NCBI RefSeq assembly: GCF_001606025.1
Contig: NZ_CP014945.1
Location: 1,860,001-1,924,000, forward strand
Direction: 5' to 3'
From: Psychrobacter alimentarius
GTDB taxonomy: Bacteria > Pseudomonadota > Gammaproteobacteria > Pseudomonadales > Moraxellaceae
DNA length: 64,000 nucleotides
The position numbers and the translations under genes are program-made. Below are positions 48,967 through 58,348 of the stretch, one piece after another. Within the stretch, counting starts at the first letter, position 1, and every line of letters begins with the position of its first letter. Under the pieces are notes generated by a model that had not been told where the DNA came from, did not search any database, and worked only from the letters and a program-made list of their open reading frames with translations.

Positions 48967-49917
48967 TTAGTAAGTCGCACTTTCGTCTTCGATAATAACC
49001 ATATCGATACTCTCATCTTTAGGTACTAATTTTGGTGAAGCGGGTGTTGTAGAGTTTTTGGTTTCAGAAGACGGTGCGGTTGCTGCGCTATTTTCTGTCG
49101 CATTGTTTTGACTGCTACTTGGACGATTGACCGTTGGTGGCGTAGTAGGCTCAGCAGGACGAGTTGGTTCCACTGGCGTTGTTGGTCTAGGCTGACGAGC
49201 AGGCGCTGGTTGGTTATCGTTACTGCTGTCATTTCTCTGAGCCGCGGCGCGTTGGGCACGCTCATTGTCCATCGCTGATTTGTATACAGAACCTGCCATT
49301 ACATCGGCTACTACAGTCAGCAAAGCTGGTTGCCCAGCAATACGTGTGCGTACCTGGCCGCCTTGGGTGCCAACAACATAGGTAAAGGCATCATCGACCA
49401 GCATATTATTATTAATACGAATATTGTTTTGCGCTAAACGTGACTGTAAGCTTGGCTGATTGTTGGCCGCTTGCACTTGACTTGCTTGATATAAGTCTTC
49501 GCTTGGCAGCGTCATGCTAACGCTTGCTTGACAAGTGGTCATGCCATTACTATTGGCTTCTTGTATGACAGCTGCATTTTGTACGTCTATCATAATGCCA
49601 TTGGTTTTATTGGTGACGACGCCGTTGTCCAGACTGATTCCTGAGTCGTTTGCGTAGTTAGCAGCCAGTGTCTGTGCTTGTTGATTGAGTGTGTTTTTTA
49701 AAGCGGCTTTAAGACGATCTTGTACCATCGGATCATCACAATTAACGGCATTAGCAACTGTATTTTCTTCAACTACTGGTTCCTGCTCCGTTACTTCTGC
49801 TGTCTGAGTAGTATCTTCCTTCTCTGAGCGATCGCAGCCTGCAAGCGCCAAACTACATACAATGCCAATTCCGGCAACTTTGTGCCACTTGCTCAAACTA
49901 TTATTTGCTACGCTCAT
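48967..49917 (-). CDS. Uncharacterised lipoprotein with Pro/Thr-rich tail
   Basis: A 316-residue predicted lipoprotein. The signal ends LALAGC, followed by an acidic linker (TEQEPVVEENTV). Residues ~55-210 form a compact region with two Cys (NCDDPMVQDRLKAALKNTL and TTCQASVSMTLPS) that could form a disulphide. The region 215-300 is low complexity (PAPARQPRPTTPVEPTRPAEP) and probably disordered, perhaps peptidoglycan-spanning. It ends in an acidic IEDESATY. I recognise no family. No ribosome binding site with good spacing is seen, but no later start preserves the signal. Confidence 0.6.
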   Translation of the reverse strand: MSVANNSLSKWHKVAGIGIVCSLALAGCDRSEKEDTTQTAEVTEQEPVVEENTVANAVNCDDPMVQDRLKAALKNTLNQQAQTLAANYANDSGISLDNGVVTNKTNGIMIDVQNAAVIQEANSNGMTTCQASVSMTLPSEDLYQASQVQAANNQPSLQSRLAQNNIRINNNMLVDDAFTYVVGTQGGQVRTRIAGQPALLTVVADVMAGSVYKSAMDNERAQRAAAQRNDSSNDNQPAPARQPRPTTPVEPTRPAEPTTPPTVNRPSSSQNNATENSAATAPSSETKNSTTPASPKLVPKDESIDMVIIEDESATY

Positions 49918-50255
49918 GCTGTTCTTGCTCCCAAATTACTAATTCGTACCGCCACTGATGGACAGTGATTGATGTTCAAACCGTCCCTTTAACTATCGTA
50001 GGCTACAAAACCTATTACTGTCTGCTTTCTGAACGGCATGGTCATTATTGTAACCTCTGTATGTACAAATAGCGCCCCTTATTAGGCCTAAAACCTACAC
50101 TTAGTTGCAAAAACATAACAAACTCATATGTGGATAGTATCGATCAATCAGATTGAAACTTTCAGTCATCAAAAATACCTATCCATAAAAACCATTAGAC
50201 GCCATCCAAGTGACACTATATGATTACTCGTAAAAATAGCAATACTGTGTGAGCC
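49918..50255. other. Divergent intergenic region
   Basis: 338 bp between the lipoprotein gene and the glycerophosphodiesterase gene. No gene, RNA or strong repeat seen; presumably holds both promoters. Confidence 0.55.
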
Positions 50256-50984
50256 ATGATAAATTTTGAACGTACACTTTTATTGGGTCATCGCGGTGCT
50301 CGTGGTGAATCATTAGAAAACACCGTGACGGGTTTTCAATATGCGCAGCGTCTGATGACACGTGGTTTGACTGGCATTGAGTTTGACGTCCAATTAAGCG
50401 CTGATGGTTGTTTGGTGGTGTTCCATGATGATGACTTGGCGCGTATGTGTGGTCAGCAATCACGCATCGATCAGCTAAATATTAAAGAAATACAGCGGCA
50501 GCGACAATTTGGCCATCAAATTGTTACATTGACCAGTATAGCGCCAGCTTTGTACGGCTTTACTTATATTGAGCTTGAAATCAAGACACATGCTCGCACC
50601 GACTATGCCAAATTGATTGCAGCACTAGCACAAGATTTGGTACATAGTCCCTTGGCTTCCCTACCCATTGTCTTGACCAGCTTCGACGTGGAGCTACATG
50701 CACGACTACAGCGCAGCAAACTATTAAAACATATCCCGCGCGGCTTATTGATTCGTACGCATGAGTCCTTAATGGTCGCTACCAATACGGCGATGACCCT
50801 TGGCTGTACTCGACTGGGCGTTTATCATCCGCTACTCAGTCAATCCTTTATTAAACATAGCCATCGCTATGGTTTACTGGTTAGCGCTTGGACAGTCAAT
50901 GATACTGATAGTATTCAGCAACTCATCAAATGGCAGACTGACGTTATTATTACGGACTTTCCAAGTTATCTGCTCTTAAATTAA
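50256..50984 (+). CDS. Glycerophosphodiester phosphodiesterase
   Basis: Hydrolyses glycerophosphodiesters to glycerol-3-phosphate and alcohols; 242 residues, a cytosolic UgpQ-like enzyme. Motifs in order: LLGHRGARGESLENTVTGF (catalytic His and Arg), IEFDVQLSADGCLVVFHDDDLARMCG (metal Glu/Asp and second His), YIELEIKTH, LTSFDVELHARL, and VSAWTVNDTDSIQQLIKWQTDVIITDFP. All key residues of the GDPD barrel are present. No signal peptide, so cytosolic. No clear ribosome binding site. Confidence 0.93.
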   Translation: MINFERTLLLGHRGARGESLENTVTGFQYAQRLMTRGLTGIEFDVQLSADGCLVVFHDDDLARMCGQQSRIDQLNIKEIQRQRQFGHQIVTLTSIAPALYGFTYIELEIKTHARTDYAKLIAALAQDLVHSPLASLPIVLTSFDVELHARLQRSKLLKHIPRGLLIRTHESLMVATNTAMTLGCTRLGVYHPLLSQSFIKHSHRYGLLVSAWTVNDTDSIQQLIKWQTDVIITDFPSYLLLN

Positions 50985-51208
50985 CCCACTTGCATTTTGT
51001 ACCTTTTACCCCCAAAACCATACATATTTACCGTGTTTCTTACACTTTCACCCAACGCCTGATAAGTGACCGATTATTTTTGCAAATACATTCTATAATC
51101 GATACAAGTTATTGTTATTTAGCAATATTTTTATAGTGCATAACTGTTCACTTTATTATGTTTTTCAGGTACTATAGGGTCTTAAATTAATACCGCTAGG
51201 GATATTAT

Positions 51209-52609
51209 ATGATTGCAAAAAAAGCACTTGGCTTCCCGCTTAAAGGCTTACGTTTCGCTATCAAATCTGGTGATACGCTTGTAAAGGCCGCCAGCGTTCA
51301 AGTCTCACGTTTTAAAACACGTTATGACGAGAATAAAACGAAAAGCGCACTCAATGAGCAGCCTGTTGCCAAGCGCAACTACGCTGATGTTGATCAAACT
51401 GAGGTTTCTGGTAAAGAAGCCAGTATTGATATGCGTGAGTTTGAGTTTACAAAAGCACCAATCAACTGGATTCCAGCAACCATACTGGTAGCCACGCCTA
51501 TCGCTGCGGCTATCATTACACCATGGTATTTGTTTACTCATCAAGTAAGCGCACCTGTTTGGGGTGTATTCGGTGCCTTTATGGTTTGGACAGGTATCAG
51601 CATCACCGCTGGTTATCATCGTCTGTTATCGCATCGTGCTTATAAAGCACATCCAGTGGTAAAAAACTTTTTGTTGCTCGGCTCTACTCTAGCGGTGCAA
51701 GGTTCTGCATTTGATTGGGTATCAGGTCACCGTACTCATCATCGTCATGTTGATCATCGTTTAGACGATCCTTATTCAGCAAAACGCGGATTTTGGTTCA
51801 GTCATATGGGTTGGATGTTGCGTAACTACCCTAGTGGTAAGTTTGACTACAAAAATATCCCAGATTTGACTAAAGACAGAACGCTACAAATTCAGCATAA
51901 ATATTATGGTTTATGGGTAGTCGCGCTGAACGTCGGTATGGTTGCTGCGATTGGCTGGCTACTTGGTGACGTATGGGGCACGTTGGTTATTGTTGGCCTA
52001 TTACGTTTAGTCTTAACGCACCATTTTACCTTTTTCATCAACTCTTTATGCCATATGTTTGGTACGCGACCTTATACCGATACCAATAGTGCTCGAGACA
52101 ACTTCTTCTTGGCATTAGTGACTTGGGGTGAAGGCTATCATAACTACCATCATTTCTTCCAATATGACTATCGTAATGGTGTCAAATGGTGGCAATACGA
52201 TCCAACCAAATGGCTGATTGCTGGTTTATCAAAACTTGGCTTGACTAGTGAGTTGCGTACGGTTGATGATACAACCATCAAGCATGCTGAAGTACAAATG
52301 CAGTTCAAAAAGGCACAACAGCAGATTGATACAGCAACTGGTACTGGTCTTGATTTGCCGCATGCAATGAAAGCTTTCCAAGACCGTATTAAGTTTGAAT
52401 ACGATGCATTCACGCAGACGGTTGAAGAATGGCAAGCACTCAAGGCAAAGACGATTGAGCTGAAAAAGACAGAGTTTGCTGATCGATTGCATGAAGTTGA
52501 TGATAAATTGAAGCATGATTATGCCAAAATTGAGCAAAAGATACTTGAACATAATAGCAACTTAAAAATAGCGTTTCGTTCTATTGGTCAAAACACCAAA
52601 GCCGCTTAA
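51209..52609 (+). CDS. Acyl-CoA/fatty-acid delta-9 desaturase with coiled-coil tail
   Basis: Membrane di-iron desaturase of 466 residues that introduces a cis double bond into saturated acyl chains. The three His boxes are HRLLSH (137-142), HRTHH (174-178) and HNYHH (311-315), with membrane helices around 85-130 and 235-270. The first ~75 residues and the last ~110 are unusual: the C-terminal part is polar, helical and coiled-coil-like (ALKAKTIELKKTEFADRLHEV). TAGGGA precedes the ATG. Desaturation maintains membrane fluidity, which suits a cold-adapted genus. Terminator follows. Confidence 0.9.
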   Translation: MIAKKALGFPLKGLRFAIKSGDTLVKAASVQVSRFKTRYDENKTKSALNEQPVAKRNYADVDQTEVSGKEASIDMREFEFTKAPINWIPATILVATPIAAAIITPWYLFTHQVSAPVWGVFGAFMVWTGISITAGYHRLLSHRAYKAHPVVKNFLLLGSTLAVQGSAFDWVSGHRTHHRHVDHRLDDPYSAKRGFWFSHMGWMLRNYPSGKFDYKNIPDLTKDRTLQIQHKYYGLWVVALNVGMVAAIGWLLGDVWGTLVIVGLLRLVLTHHFTFFINSLCHMFGTRPYTDTNSARDNFFLALVTWGEGYHNYHHFFQYDYRNGVKWWQYDPTKWLIAGLSKLGLTSELRTVDDTTIKHAEVQMQFKKAQQQIDTATGTGLDLPHAMKAFQDRIKFEYDAFTQTVEEWQALKAKTIELKKTEFADRLHEVDDKLKHDYAKIEQKILEHNSNLKIAFRSIGQNTKAA

Positions 52610-52661
52610 TTGCTAATGATGCATTCGTAACCAAGCTATTTTATTTTGATGTTTCTCCCTC

Positions 52662-52692
52662 CCCCTATCTGCAAAAGATAGGGGTTTTTTTT
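52662..52692 (+). terminator. Terminator after the desaturase gene
   Basis: CCCCTATCT / AGATAGGGG, a 9-bp stem with a 5-base loop followed by eight T. Confidence 0.94.
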
Positions 52693-52837
52693 GTTGCTTT
52701 ATAATATTTTACTATCGCAATTTTTTATGGCAATGATGAGTCGTCATAGATTACAAGAGATGGACATAGTAAAACGATGCACCCTAGAGGCTATGTTATA
52801 GTGACTCATTCATTTTTTATTCAATTGGAGCAGCTGT

Positions 52838-54304
52838 ATGCGTTATAAAAATACTTATATTAATTTGGACACTCGTCTCTATCATGAGCAGCCACCAACG
52901 CCTTTAGAAAACCCACGTGCTGGGCATTTTAATGAGCAAGTTGCTCAGCAATTGGGCTGGACAGACGATGAAGACCTTATGGCACGCTGGGTTGACATTC
53001 TTGCTGGTCAATACGTACCAGCTGATTTTGAACCACTTGCCATGGCTTACGCAGGCCACCAATTCGGACAATGGGCTGGACAGTTGGGTGACGGACGCGG
53101 CCTATTGATGGCACAAGTACTCGATAAGCAAGACAAACTACAAGATTTACATTTGAAAGGTATTGGTCTGACACCTTACTCACGCATGGGGGATGGACGT
53201 GCGGTATTGCGGAGTACCATTCGAGAATACTTATGTGGTCATGCGCTCAATCAGCTCGGTATCCCCTCTTCTAATGCGCTAGGATTTGTTGTCTCTGACA
53301 CAAAAGTACGCCGCGAGCGTATGGAAGCAGGCGCTGCCTTGATGCGCGTGGCAGACAGTCATATTCGCCTTGGTCATGTTGAATGGATTGCCAGCTTCGC
53401 ACCGGATTTACTTGGTGAATTTACCGATTATATGATTGACACTTATTATCCAGAATGCCGTGATAGTGAAGCACCGGTACTGGCATTTTTAACAGCCGTG
53501 GTTGAACGTACAGCGAAGATGATCGCTGATTGGCAATTGATTGGTTTTGCACATGGGGTGATGAATACAGACAATTTATCGATTACAGGTAGTACGTTGG
53601 ACTTTGGTCCTTTTGGCTTTATGGAGCGCTTCAATCCCGCTTGGATTAATAACCACTCTGACCATACCGGACGCTATGCCTACCAAAACCAGCCGGCCAT
53701 CGGTCATTGGAATCTTAATATCTGGTTGCCGCATTTTATGCGTTTAGAAGGGGTGACTCGTGAGACGCTATCAGAATGCTTAGCACCTTATGAAGCGACC
53801 TTTATGCAGCATTATCAACAAGGACTATGCCGTAAGCTTGGACTGCCACATGAAAGAGACAGTTTAACCTTGGCGTTTGAGTGGTTGACACTGCTCGAAG
53901 ACAACTTGCTGGATTATACCAATAGCTTCAGGGCGTTATTGGGACTTGTCGCGCCAGACGAGCATCCTTACGAGCAACATCTGCTGGCAATGATGACGAC
54001 AGAGCTCAATCAGGAAGCGCAAAAAGCATGGCAAGACTGGTCAATAGCTTATTTGGCGCAAATAGAACTTGTGTCGTTTGAGCAAGCCATCAATGACATG
54101 AAAACGAATAATCCTATTTATGTGTTGCGTAATGGCATGGCACAGCGCGCCATTACGGCGGCAGAGCAAGGGCAATTTGAAGAAGTGGATCGCTTATTTG
54201 AACTGCTAAAAACCCCTTACGATATACAGGATATTGCTACTGATCTTGATAGCACACCCCCTAATCCTAATGCACCGCAAATGCCAATCAGTTGCTCATC
54301 ATAA
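52838..54304 (+). CDS. selO: Protein adenylyltransferase SelO (YdiU/UPF0061)
   Basis: Pseudokinase-fold enzyme that AMPylates proteins and is linked to redox stress; 488 residues. Seen: YAGHQFGQWAGQLGDGRGLLMAQVL, LHLKGIGLTPYSRMGDGRAVLRSTIREYL, RRERMEAGAALMRVADSHIRLGHVEW, and HGVMNTDNLSITGSTLDFGPFGFMERF (catalytic Asn/Asp). The C-terminus ends SCSS, with Cys where eukaryotic SelO has selenocysteine, as in E. coli YdiU. AGGAGC... (GGAGCAG) precedes the ATG. The family length is full. Short hairpin with T-run follows. Confidence 0.95.
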   Translation: MRYKNTYINLDTRLYHEQPPTPLENPRAGHFNEQVAQQLGWTDDEDLMARWVDILAGQYVPADFEPLAMAYAGHQFGQWAGQLGDGRGLLMAQVLDKQDKLQDLHLKGIGLTPYSRMGDGRAVLRSTIREYLCGHALNQLGIPSSNALGFVVSDTKVRRERMEAGAALMRVADSHIRLGHVEWIASFAPDLLGEFTDYMIDTYYPECRDSEAPVLAFLTAVVERTAKMIADWQLIGFAHGVMNTDNLSITGSTLDFGPFGFMERFNPAWINNHSDHTGRYAYQNQPAIGHWNLNIWLPHFMRLEGVTRETLSECLAPYEATFMQHYQQGLCRKLGLPHERDSLTLAFEWLTLLEDNLLDYTNSFRALLGLVAPDEHPYEQHLLAMMTTELNQEAQKAWQDWSIAYLAQIELVSFEQAINDMKTNNPIYVLRNGMAQRAITAAEQGQFEEVDRLFELLKTPYDIQDIATDLDSTPPNPNAPQMPISCSS

Positions 54305-54626
54305 ACGCTGATATTGAGGAATAATAATAACAATAATGTAGAGATTATGGTTGATAAAGGCCTATAGTCTTTAGTATTATCAAGTGGCGAAATAATGAAT
54401 ATCATTTTAGTATATTATTCGTGCCATCCATTGCTACTAACTACGTAGTGGATTGTTAGTAATATTAGAAAGATGGGCTATATTAGCCTGTTTTTTTAAT
54501 CTGGTATTCAATCGCTTATTATTGTTTGCCCTTTGTCATTTTACGCTTTGATCTTCATCATTCAATGATCTTTTTAGCGTATGACATTAATTACCATCAT
54601 TTACTTTAATACAATTTATTCCAACC
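54305..54626. other. Intergenic region between selO and maeB
   Basis: 322 bp. Contains the selO terminator and then AT-rich maeB upstream sequence; no gene is seen. Confidence 0.55.
54475..54497 (+). terminator. Terminator after selO
   Basis: GGGCTA and TAGCCT arms with a 3-base loop, followed by a run of seven T. Short but well formed. Confidence 0.75.
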
Positions 54627-56960
54627 ATGGCCATTATTATGAATGACGATACCAGTTTGAATACGGACAATCTTAGTACAGAAAAAGAGCAGTTTGAACA
54701 AGCTGCCTTACACTACCATGAATTCCCACGCCCAGGTAAAATATCAGTCACCCCTACTAAACAGCTGGCTAACCAGCGCGATTTAGCACTTGCCTATTCA
54801 CCAGGTGTCGCCGTACCTTGTCTTGAAATCGCAAAAGATCCAAAATTGGCCGCCAAATATACGGCGCGCAATAACTTGGTCGGTGTTATTACCAATGGTA
54901 CTGCTGTACTGGGTCTAGGTAATATTGGTCCATTAGCATCAAAACCTGTGATGGAAGGTAAAGGCGTTCTATTCAAAAAGTTTGCAGGTATCGATGTTTT
55001 TGATATTGAAATTGCACAAAATGATCCTGACAAATTCATTGAAGCCGTTGCGTCTCTTGAGCCTACGTTTGGCGGTATTAACTTAGAAGATATCAAAGCA
55101 CCAGAATGTTTCAAAATCGAGCGCGAGTTACGTGATCGCATGAATATTCCGGTATTCCATGATGACCAACATGGTACTTCAATCATTGTTGCAGCGGCGA
55201 TGCTTAATGCTTTGTTGATTACTGGCAAAAAAATTGAAGAGATTAAAATCGTGTGTTCAGGTGCAGGCGCGGCTGCCATTTCTTGTCTAGATATTATCTG
55301 TGCCCTAGGTGTCAATAAAAATAACATCTTTGTTTCAGATTCGCGCGGTATCATCAGTACCAGCCGTGAAAACCTTGATGAAACCAAACAGCGCTATGCT
55401 CGAGATACGACTGCCACGACGATTGAAGAAGTCATGGACGATGTTGACATGTTCTTGGGTCTATCTATGCCAGGCACGTTATCAGAAGATATGGTTCGCC
55501 GTATGGCAAAAGACCCTATCGTCTTTGCACTAGCGAACCCAACGCCTGAAATTATGCCAGAATTGGCACACGCTGTTCGTCCAGACGTCATCATGGCCAC
55601 TGGTCGCTCAGACTATCCAAACCAAGTAAACAATGCGTTATGCTTCCCTTACATTTTCCGTGGTGCCCTAGATGTCGGTGCAACAACGGTCAATGAAGAA
55701 ATGAAAGTCGCTTGTGTCAAAGCAATCGCTGCGATGGCACACGTTGAAGCCACGCCAACCACCAGCGCTAGAAACATCGAAACCATTCAGAGCTTCGGTC
55801 GTGACTACCTGATCCCAGGTCCGCTAGAGCCAAATCTGATCATTGAAATTGCTTCTGCTGTTGCCAAAGCGGCAATGGACTCAGGTGTGGCAACCTTACC
55901 GATCGAAGATATGAGAGCCTATCGTCAACGTCTGTCAGAGTTTGTCTATAACTCTGCGTTTGTCATGAAGCCTATCTTTGCTCGTGCTAAATCTGCGCCA
56001 AAGCGTATCGTATACTGTGAAGGTGAAGACAACAATATCTTGCTAGCAGTACAAGTTGTGGTTGATGAAGGACTTGCTCAGCCTATCTTGGTTGGTCGCC
56101 CAGCGGTCATTAATGATCACATCAAAAAGTTAGGCTTGCGTTTAAAAGATGGTGAGAACATCACTATCGTTAATCAAGACGATGATCCTCGCTATAAAGA
56201 CTATTGGCAGGGTTATTACGAGAAAAACAAACGCCGCGGTGTCAGTATCGAACTTGCTCGTCGTGATGTCCGCCGTAAGACCACTTTGATTGGTTCTTTA
56301 TTGGTCGATAATGGTGATGCTGATGGTATGATTTGTGGTACGTTCAGTGATTATCAGATGCATTTAGAGTATGTCAAAAACGTTATTGGCAAAAAAGAAG
56401 GCATCAATGATTTTTATGCCATGAATGCTGTGTTGATGCAAGATCGCAATATCTTTATCGCTGACACATATGTTCATGAAGACCCGAACGCTGAACAGTT
56501 GGCTGAAATGACTGTTTTGGCTGCCGAGCAGTTACACCGCTTTGGTATCACGCCACGTGTTGCGCTAGTCTCTCATTCTAACTTTGGTGCATCAAATCGT
56601 ACCAGCGCGGTCAAAATGCGCAAAGTTCATCAATTACTGACCGATATGAATGTTGACTTCGAGTTTGAAGGTGAAATGCAAGGTGATGCAGCGCTTAATG
56701 AAGTTATTCGCTCAAATCAAATGCCATCAAGTCCGCTAAAAGGTGCCGCAAACCTGCTTATCTTGCCAACACTTGACGCGTCGAACATTGCCTTTAACTT
56801 ACTCAAAACAGCAACCAGTAGTGCCTCTATTGGCCCTATCCTACTCGGTACTTGTAAGCCGGTACATATTCTAACGCCATCAGCGACTGCACGTGGTATC
56901 GTCAACATGACTGCCCTTACGGTGACAGAGGCTCAGGACTTAGAAAACGAAAATCAGTAA
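54627..56960 (+). CDS. maeB: NADP-dependent malic enzyme (MaeB type)
   Basis: Decarboxylates malate to pyruvate with NADP. 777 residues, a fusion of a malic-enzyme half (~1-440) and a phosphotransacetylase-like half (~445-770), as in E. coli MaeB. Seen: LALAYSPGVAVPCLEIAKDP (early), VITNGTAVLGLGNIGPLASKPVMEGKG, KIVCSGAGAAAISCLDI (NADP fold), and FALANPTPEIMPELAHAV. The PTA half has YCEGEDNNILLAVQ, GLAQPILVGRP and DADGMICGTFSDY. The PTA-like part usually senses acetyl-CoA rather than catalysing. The first ATG at 54627 has no good site; the ATG at 54639 is an alternative. Confidence 0.95.
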   Translation: MAIIMNDDTSLNTDNLSTEKEQFEQAALHYHEFPRPGKISVTPTKQLANQRDLALAYSPGVAVPCLEIAKDPKLAAKYTARNNLVGVITNGTAVLGLGNIGPLASKPVMEGKGVLFKKFAGIDVFDIEIAQNDPDKFIEAVASLEPTFGGINLEDIKAPECFKIERELRDRMNIPVFHDDQHGTSIIVAAAMLNALLITGKKIEEIKIVCSGAGAAAISCLDIICALGVNKNNIFVSDSRGIISTSRENLDETKQRYARDTTATTIEEVMDDVDMFLGLSMPGTLSEDMVRRMAKDPIVFALANPTPEIMPELAHAVRPDVIMATGRSDYPNQVNNALCFPYIFRGALDVGATTVNEEMKVACVKAIAAMAHVEATPTTSARNIETIQSFGRDYLIPGPLEPNLIIEIASAVAKAAMDSGVATLPIEDMRAYRQRLSEFVYNSAFVMKPIFARAKSAPKRIVYCEGEDNNILLAVQVVVDEGLAQPILVGRPAVINDHIKKLGLRLKDGENITIVNQDDDPRYKDYWQGYYEKNKRRGVSIELARRDVRRKTTLIGSLLVDNGDADGMICGTFSDYQMHLEYVKNVIGKKEGINDFYAMNAVLMQDRNIFIADTYVHEDPNAEQLAEMTVLAAEQLHRFGITPRVALVSHSNFGASNRTSAVKMRKVHQLLTDMNVDFEFEGEMQGDAALNEVIRSNQMPSSPLKGAANLLILPTLDASNIAFNLLKTATSSASIGPILLGTCKPVHILTPSATARGIVNMTALTVTEAQDLENENQ

Positions 56961-57064
56961 TACATCATATTTAGCAGCACCTCATACCTAGTATGCAAAT
57001 ACAAACGTATGACAGTATGATTAAGCGGGTTCTGTTATCTATTGATAGAACCTGTCTGCTATAC

Positions 57065-57112
57065 TAAAACCAGTCAACGCCATTCAAATCGCGTTGACTG
57101 GTTTTTTTTGCT
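57065..57112 (+). terminator. Terminator after maeB
   Basis: AAAACCAGTCAACGC and GCGTTGACTGGTTTT, a strong stem with a 10-base loop and T-run. The upstream hairpin (GGTTCT/AGAACC at about 57031-57052) is separate. This hairpin lies before the real cca start. Confidence 0.93.
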
Positions 57113-57158
57113 CAGTGCAATCTGGGTAAGTAAAATTGGGTCAAAAAAAGAGAGTATT

Positions 57159-58343
57159 ATGCAAGTTTATCTCGTTGGCGGTGCTGTTCGTGACCATCTA
57201 TTAGGCCGTCCTGTTAAAGACAAAGATTTCGTTGTGGTTGGTGCCACAGTGTCTGAAATGCTGGACGCAGGCTTCCAGCAAGTGGGCGCAGATTTTCCTG
57301 TGTTTTTGCATCCTATCAGTCACGATGAGTACGCACTGGCTCGTACAGAACGTAAGCAAGGCGTCGGCTATCAAGGCTTTAGTGTCCATGCCAGCCCTAA
57401 CGTTAGCTTAAAAGACGATATGCAGCGTCGTGATTTGACCATCAATGCAATGGCCATAGAAGTCACCAGCTTAATGGACGATTCCCCTATCACAGGAGAA
57501 GTGATTGATTATTATGGTGGGCTGAATGATATAGACAGCAAAACTCTACGCCATGTCTCCATTGCATTTAGTGAAGACCCATTGAGAGTGCTGCGAACCG
57601 CTCGTTTTTATAGCCGTTATTATGATTTGGGATTCACCATTGCTGATGAAACCTTGGCATTGATGCGCCAGCTTGTAGACTCAGGTGAGTTGACACATTT
57701 GAGTGCAGAGCGTGTCTGGCAAGAGTCAAGTCACGCAACCATGCAGCTATCACCTCACGTATATTGGCAGCAGCTGTACGATATTGGCGCACTGAATGAG
57801 TATTTTGACCCTCTACATCATGCTTGGGCGAGTATTCATGTCCGAGAAACGATACAGACAGCGCTCTACTTTTCAGGTCAGATGCAACTGAGCTTGTCAC
57901 AGCGCTGGGCCTTACTGATGGCCAGTCTCAATCCCGCTTTATTTGATCTGAAATATAAAGAGCAAAAGCCTGACGAAGCGATGATCACAAAAGGAATTCT
58001 TGATATAGGTAATACGGTTAAGGTGCCAAAAGCACACACCCAATTTGCCAAGCTATTCGTCCAACAGATCGAAAAATTAGCAGCAATAGATATGCTTAGT
58101 GCTGCCGAGAAGATTGAGCTGATACAAGTTTGCGGTGCTCACAAGGAGCCTGATAAACTATCACAGCTGCTTGTGACCAGTCATGTCTTTCAGCTAGCAA
58201 TCCAGCACCGTCAGATGATGATAGCGTTAGGTAGCTTTCATGCTATCGGTATGTCAGATATTCAGCCAAATCTAAAAGGTCCTGCGATTGGTGACGCTTT
58301 GCAGCAAGCCAGAATTAAGCATTTGCAGGCAAACCACGACTGA
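57159..58343 (+). CDS. cca: CCA-adding tRNA nucleotidyltransferase
   Basis: Adds or repairs the 3' CCA end of tRNA. The nucleotidyltransferase head is clear: YLVGGAVRDHLLGRPVKDKDF with the metal Asp21/Asp23, then QRRDLTINAMAIE and FSEDPLRVLRTARFYSRY. The open frame starts upstream at 57042, but that would cross the maeB terminator; the ATG at 57159 begins the family's standard MQVYLVGG sequence, so the protein is 394 residues. In the C-terminal half the HD phosphohydrolase motif of E. coli Cca is not visible. It overlaps nothing and is followed after 5 bp by the reductase gene. Confidence 0.93.
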   Translation: MQVYLVGGAVRDHLLGRPVKDKDFVVVGATVSEMLDAGFQQVGADFPVFLHPISHDEYALARTERKQGVGYQGFSVHASPNVSLKDDMQRRDLTINAMAIEVTSLMDDSPITGEVIDYYGGLNDIDSKTLRHVSIAFSEDPLRVLRTARFYSRYYDLGFTIADETLALMRQLVDSGELTHLSAERVWQESSHATMQLSPHVYWQQLYDIGALNEYFDPLHHAWASIHVRETIQTALYFSGQMQLSLSQRWALLMASLNPALFDLKYKEQKPDEAMITKGILDIGNTVKVPKAHTQFAKLFVQQIEKLAAIDMLSAAEKIELIQVCGAHKEPDKLSQLLVTSHVFQLAIQHRQMMIALGSFHAIGMSDIQPNLKGPAIGDALQQARIKHLQANHD

Positions 58344-58348
58344 TATCA

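Noticed and set aside
54794..55387. 197-residue minus-strand open frame inside maeB
   Set aside because: Complementary-strand shadow of a firmly identified gene; its translation is low-complexity and matches nothing.
57042..57158. Extended N-terminus for cca from 57042
   Set aside because: It runs through the maeB terminator hairpin; the family's conserved start is at 57159.
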